Shown piece after piece: positions 36,816 to 43,324 of a DNA stretch of 43,324 nt. A program made the position numbers and the translations under genes. Position 1 is the first letter of the stretch. The number at the start of each line of letters is the position of its first letter. The stretch is from Opitutus sp. GAS368. Lineage in GTDB: Bacteria > Verrucomicrobiota > Verrucomicrobiia > Opitutales > UBA953. The stretch is taken from the NCBI GenBank assembly GCA_945866215.1, contig CAMBGQ010000010.1:1-43324 (forward strand). The letters run 5' to 3'. The notes beneath the pieces were generated by a model that was not told the DNA's origin, did not search any database, and was given only the letters and a program-made list of their open reading frames with translations.

Positions 36816-38377
36816 GGGACAAGAGGCGGGGGGAGTGGGTCCTCGGCGCCGAGGCCGGCGCCGATCTTCTGTTCGATGGCGTCCATCGTGAACCCGTGGC
36901 GTCCGAGGAGAGAGCCGTCGAGGCGGGCGACTTTGGCGGAGGCTCCGCGCGCGTCGAGCAGCGCCTGCACCCAGTTGAGCTGGGCGGAATCCAGCGCGGC
37001 CTGAGCCTGCAGGACCCGAAGGACGTCGGACTGGCCGGCGTCATAACGGGCGCGTTCGCCTTCGTAGGCCTTGCGCTGGAGTTCGAGCGAGGACGTGGCG
37101 GCTTCGACGCGGGCCCGGGCCGCTTCGAGTTCGCGCCAAGAAGCGCGGGCGGTGAAGACGAGATTCTGGCGCACGTCGGCTAGGCGGAGCTCGGCCTGGC
37201 GGCGAGCGCGCTGAGCGGAACGTAGGGTCGCCTCGGACTCGCGGAAGCCGAGCGGGAAGCTCAGCCTCAGTTCGGCGTAATTATTCCAGCCGGGTTGCAG
37301 GCGATAATTATCGTAGCCGCCGCCGACACCGGCGCCGACGCCGCCCGCTGCACCATAGCGCGTGCTGCCGACGGAGAGATCGAGGCTTGGCTGGTCGTTC
37401 TGCTCGGCCTGCGCGACGCTGGCTTCCGCCTGCGCGATGTTGGAAAGCTGGATGGCGGCGCCAAAATCGAAATCGGCGACCGTGCGGATCCACGCAGCGA
37501 AAGCGGGGGCCGGCGTGACCGCTCCCGTGGGTAGCTCGTCGACCAACAAAGTTTGTTCGACCGCGGCGGCATCGCCTTGGCCGAGAAGCCGGCGCAGGTT
37601 CATCTCGGCGCCGTCGAGGGACTGCCGGGCGTTGAGGACGGAGACGCGTTGGCTGGAGACATCGGCTTCGGCCTGCAGCTCTTCGAGCACCGTGGCATCG
37701 CCGAGCGAACGCTTGGCGCGAATCAGTGCGAGCAAAGATTCGGCGGAGCGCAGGCTGGTTTCACGCAGGGCGACGAGGGTGCGGGCACCGGCGAGAGACC
37801 AGTAAGCGACCTCGGTGTCGCGGATCAGGTCGAGCGAAGCCGCGCGCAGGGAGAGCCGGCTGCGAGCGGCCGCCTGGCGCGCGGAGATGAGCGCGCTGAG
37901 GTTCACCGCGCGCCAACCTCCGGCGAGGAGCGGCTGCGTGTAGGCGATGTTCGTGCCGAGATCGAAGCGGGAGGCGGTCGCGAGGCCGCCCGAATCGTCC
38001 CAGCTCCGCATGAGACCAGCGCCGACGGAAAGGGTGCCGCCCCAGGAGAATCGCTGATTGAGCGCCAGATCGGTGTCTTGCAGACGGGCGGCCGGGTCGC
38101 CATTGGCGACATCGAGCGGGGAACGGCTGCCGCTGAGGCGGGTGGTCGAGGAAAGATTCAGGTCAAAGATCCCAGCGGAGACCTCGACTGCGTCCAACGA
38201 GCGCAGGACGTCGAGGCGCGTGACGGTCAGGCCGAGGTTATGGAGGAGGGTCCGATCGATGGCGTTGCCCAGCGAAAGCGGGCGGGCGGGCACGGTCGCT
38301 GCAGACACCGGCGCAGCCGGCTCGGCGCCGGGAAGCGACGCCGCGGTCAGAAACGCCAGTGTGAGGACATAACGCAT
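36812..38377 (-). CDS. TolC-family outer-membrane efflux protein
   Basis: A 521-residue protein with a signal peptide (M-R-Y-V-L-T-L-A-F-L-T-A-A-S-L-P-G-A). Two OEP-type repeats follow, with the long helical, Ala/Gln/Arg-rich segments expected of TolC coiled coils (A-R-Q-A-A-A-R-S-R-L-S, A-Q-R-A-R-R-Q-A-E-L-R, L-E-A-A-R-A-R-V-E-A). It forms the outer-membrane channel for the MacA/MacB-type pump encoded downstream. Starts at 38428 or 38398 are possible, but the ATG at 38377 gives the clean signal peptide. It is the first gene of the efflux operon. Confidence 0.92.
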   Translation of the reverse strand: MRYVLTLAFLTAASLPGAEPAAPVSAATVPARPLSLGNAIDRTLLHNLGLTVTRLDVLRSLDAVEVSAGIFDLNLSSTTRLSGSRSPLDVANGDPAARLQDTDLALNQRFSWGGTLSVGAGLMRSWDDSGGLATASRFDLGTNIAYTQPLLAGGWRAVNLSALISARQAAARSRLSLRAASLDLIRDTEVAYWSLAGARTLVALRETSLRSAESLLALIRAKRSLGDATVLEELQAEADVSSQRVSVLNARQSLDGAEMNLRRLLGQGDAAAVEQTLLVDELPTGAVTPAPAFAAWIRTVADFDFGAAIQLSNIAQAEASVAQAEQNDQPSLDLSVGSTRYGAAGGVGAGVGGGYDNYRLQPGWNNYAELRLSFPLGFRESEATLRSAQRARRQAELRLADVRQNLVFTARASWRELEAARARVEAATSSLELQRKAYEGERARYDAGQSDVLRVLQAQAALDSAQLNWVQALLDARGASAKVARLDGSLLGRHGFTMDAIEQKIGAGLGAEDPLPPPLVP

Positions 38378-38429
38378 GAACAAAGGTAAGTCATTCATAG
38401 CAGGGTGTTTGTTCCCACTGCAAAGCAAA

Positions 38430-38453
38430 GCGGCGCACCTTGTGGTGCGCCGC
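38430..38453 (-). terminator. Terminator-like hairpin after the FKBP gene
   Basis: A 10-bp perfect stem (GCGGCGCACC with GGTGCGCCGC) and a 4-base loop. The following bases on the minus strand are only moderately T-rich (TTTGCTTTG), so it is a weaker intrinsic terminator. Confidence 0.7.
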
Positions 38454-38476
38454 GCATTAAGGACTGGAAACCGCCC

Positions 38477-39217
38477 TTACTTGTCCTTGGAAATCTCGAC
38501 GAGCTCGACCTCGAACTCGAGGGTCGACTTGCCAGGAATCGGGCCCTGGCCCTGGTCGCCGTAGGCGATAGCGGCCGGGCAATAGAGGACGATTTTGCCA
38601 CCGACGCCGATGAGCTGGACCCCTTCGGTCCAGGCCGGAATGACGCCGCTAAGGGGGAACTCCGAGGGCTCATTGTTACGGGTCTTGGTCGAATCGAAGA
38701 CTTTACCGTCAACGAGTTTACCTTCGTAGCGGCACTTCACCGTGGAAGCCGCGGTCGGCTTAACGGCGGAACCCGGGGCGAGAATCTTGTAGCGGAGACC
38801 GGAGGCGGTCTTCGTCACCGACTTATCGGCATCAATCTTGGCGAGGAACTCGTCGTTCTGCTTGCCCCACTTACCGGCCTTGGCGTTGACGCGGTCTTGG
38901 AACATGGCGTCGGCTCCTTCGCCGATCTCGGCGGGGTCGAATTTCGGCTTATCGCCGCGGATCGCCTGACGCACGCCGGCGAGGAAGAGTTCGATCTCCT
39001 CGTCGGTGAGCTCGAGCTGAGAGTTCACTTGCGGCATGGGGGACTGGCTGGCGATGGAGTAGCCAAGCATAGTCCAAGCCAGTTTGACTTGATCGGGGGT
39101 GAGCGGTTTCACGATTTTTGCGGGGGGAGGAGGGGCGACGGCGGCGGGCTTCGCCTCTTCGGCGGCATGGAGGGACGCGACGGCGACTGCCAACGCGGCG
39201 AGGACGGGGTATTTCAT
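38477..39217 (-). CDS. Exported FKBP-type peptidyl-prolyl isomerase
   Basis: A 246-residue protein. Signal peptide (M-K-Y-P-V-L-A-A-L-A-V-A-V-A-S-L-H-A-A), a Pro/Ala linker, an N-terminal FkpA/Mip-like helical domain (about 40-135) and a C-terminal FKBP domain. The FKBP part shows Y-E-G-K-L-V-D-G-K-V-F-D-S-T, W-T-E-G-V-Q-L, and a P-A-A-I-A-Y-G-D-Q-G pocket. It folds periplasmic or outer-membrane proteins. It lies 22 bases downstream of carB on the same strand, so it may share its transcript. Confidence 0.93.
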   Translation of the reverse strand: MKYPVLAALAVAVASLHAAEEAKPAAVAPPPPAKIVKPLTPDQVKLAWTMLGYSIASQSPMPQVNSQLELTDEEIELFLAGVRQAIRGDKPKFDPAEIGEGADAMFQDRVNAKAGKWGKQNDEFLAKIDADKSVTKTASGLRYKILAPGSAVKPTAASTVKCRYEGKLVDGKVFDSTKTRNNEPSEFPLSGVIPAWTEGVQLIGVGGKIVLYCPAAIAYGDQGQGPIPGKSTLEFEVELVEISKDK

Positions 39218-39239
39218 GGGAAGGGTGAGTCTGGCTGAA

Positions 39240-42482
<3,243 letters not shown>

Positions 42483-42599
42483 AGTCTTCCGCCGACTCAA
42501 TGGCGGCGGGAAGGGTGGTCAAGTGGGGACTTCTCACATTTGCGGGCGCCCCACGGGAAGGCGCTTGCAGGGTTGTCCCGAGCGGGCCTTCATCAGGGC

Positions 42600-42962
42600 G
42601 TGGACATCATCAGAATCTCTGGCATCAAGTCATTCGGGCACCATGGCGCGCTCCCCGAAGAGAAGCGTCTGGGCCAGCGTTTCACCGTCTCCGTGGACCT
42701 GGAAATCGACACCCGTCCGGCCGCCGCGGCCGATAACCTCAAGCTGACCGTCAATTACGCCGACGTGATCCGCGAGGTCGAGGGGCAGCTGACCGGCAAG
42801 CCGGTCTACCTCATCGAGACCTTGGCCCAGCAAATCGCCGCGCGAATTCTGGGCACTTTCATGGTGGTCAAGGCCGTCACCGTCGAGGTCAACAAACCCT
42901 TCGCTCCGGTGGCCGCCGAATTCGACTCCATTTCGGTCAAGATACGCCGCGAGCGGGTGTGA
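42600..42962 (+). CDS. folB: Dihydroneopterin aldolase
   Basis: FolB converts dihydroneopterin to 6-hydroxymethyl-dihydropterin and glycolaldehyde in folate synthesis. The 120-residue protein starts V-D-I-I-R-I-S-G-I-K-S-F-G-H-H-G-A-L-P-E-E-K-R-L, with the G-x-H-G segment and Q-R-F-T-V as in FolB. Later come N-Y-A-D-V and Y-L-I-E-T-L-A (the catalytic-site region) and V-E-V-N-K-P. GTG at 42600 is my start; an ATG at 42540 would add 20 residues with no similarity. It shares a GTGA overlap with folK and is divergent from carB. Confidence 0.92.
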   Translation: MDIIRISGIKSFGHHGALPEEKRLGQRFTVSVDLEIDTRPAAAADNLKLTVNYADVIREVEGQLTGKPVYLIETLAQQIAARILGTFMVVKAVTVEVNKPFAPVAAEFDSISVKIRRERV

Positions 42963-43324
42963 GCAGGACTCCCCTCCAATATATCCTCGGCTTAGGCAGC
43001 AACCTCGGCGACCGGTCCGCTCTGCTCGGGCGGGCAATCTCCCAGCTGCGCGAGCTGCCCGGCGTGCGAGTCATGGCCATTTCCGAAGCCATCGATACCG
43101 ACCCGGTGGGCTATGCCGACCAACCAAATTTCCTAAACCTCTGTTTAGCAATTATTTGTGATTTAAACCCAGACGAATTACTGACCGAAACTGCGAAAAT
43201 CGAGGAGGGCCTTGGTCGGCAACGATCCGTGAACCGCAATGGCCCCCGGACCTTGGACATCGACCTGCTCTTCTATGAAGGAGGGGTTTGGAATAGCCCG
43301 ATGGTCACCCTGCCCCACCCGAGG
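42959..43324 (+). CDS. folK: HPPK, 6-hydroxymethyl-7,8-dihydropterin pyrophosphokinase (partial, 3' end missing)
   Basis: FolK transfers pyrophosphate from ATP to 6-hydroxymethyl-dihydropterin. The first 122 residues are present and the gene runs off the right edge. It shows Y-I-L-G-L-G-S-N-L-G-D-R at the N-terminus, the N-R-N-G-P-R-T-L-D-I-D-L-L-F-Y active-site segment, and L-P-H-P-R at the end of the window. Start GTG at 42959, which overlaps the folB stop (GTGA). It is the second gene of a small folate operon. The codons around 43130-43190 are unusually AT-rich (TTA, ATT, AAT) compared with the rest. Confidence 0.93.
   Translation, partial: MSRTPLQYILGLGSNLGDRSALLGRAISQLRELPGVRVMAISEAIDTDPVGYADQPNFLNLCLAIICDLNPDELLTETAKIEEGLGRQRSVNRNGPRTLDIDLLFYEGGVWNSPMVTLPHPR

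Overview
The window is a contiguous, gene-dense, GC-rich stretch of bacterial chromosome. It carries about 41 protein genes and I see no tRNA, rRNA, CRISPR array, insertion sequence or phage gene. The gene set points to a Gram-negative bacterium, probably Verrucomicrobiota, possibly Opitutae-like: an autotransporter barrel, MacAB-TolC type efflux, outer-membrane proteins, a YHYH protein, secreted Gfo/Idh/MocA and SGNH proteins, an archaeal/eukaryote-type prolyl-tRNA synthetase, and few clear Shine-Dalgarno sequences. That placement is inferred from gene content, not from a marker-gene tree.

Layout. (1) 1-4653: biotin operon on the minus strand (bioA-bioB-bioD-bioF and a partial BioG/BioH-like esterase). 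A BirA-type operator overlaps a candidate promoter just before bioA. (2) 4698-7149: secreted SGNH hydrolase, Dabb protein, and divergent rsmG. (3) 7198-11213: metH plus a 107-aa unknown protein. (4) 11214-11384: a cluster of REP-like palindromes with a GGTAGGG head; a second copy pair lies at 22523-22578. (5) 11386-15458: minus-strand run of a DUF420 membrane protein, FtsB/DivIC-like protein, argH, LysE-type exporter and Gfo/Idh/MocA protein. (6) 15559-22436: YHYH protein, then a lipid-modification region (desaturase, FAD oxidoreductase, DUF1365 protein, cyclopropane-fatty-acid-synthase-like methyltransferase). An opposite-strand gene inside it encodes a GIDE/BAM-LemA fusion. (7) 22597-26329: proS, prmC, Sua5 and rpsR (translation and tRNA modification). 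(8) 26492-28447: autotransporter. (9) 28516-31600: thiS, TenI-like, thiE, thiG, tlyA. (10) 31689-33757: cyclophilin, small outer-membrane barrel, secreted esterase. (11) 33768-38377: TolC-MacA-ATPase-permease efflux operon. (12) 38477-43324: carB with an FKBP isomerase downstream, then divergent folB and a partial folK.

Much of the window is cofactor and amino-acid metabolism: biotin, thiamine, folate, B12-dependent methionine synthesis, arginine and carbamoyl phosphate. These genes are tightly packed, with many 1-8 base overlaps that suggest translational coupling. The least ordinary parts are the GIDE-LemA fusion inside the lipid cluster, the GTAG-headed palindromes with covarying stems, the BirA operator with a possibly leaderless bioA promoter, the cysteine/histidine motif in the biotin-operon hydrolase, and the unknown gene coupled to metH. 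No intergenic stretch exceeds 300 bases; the longest, 16546-16755, holds nothing I can name.
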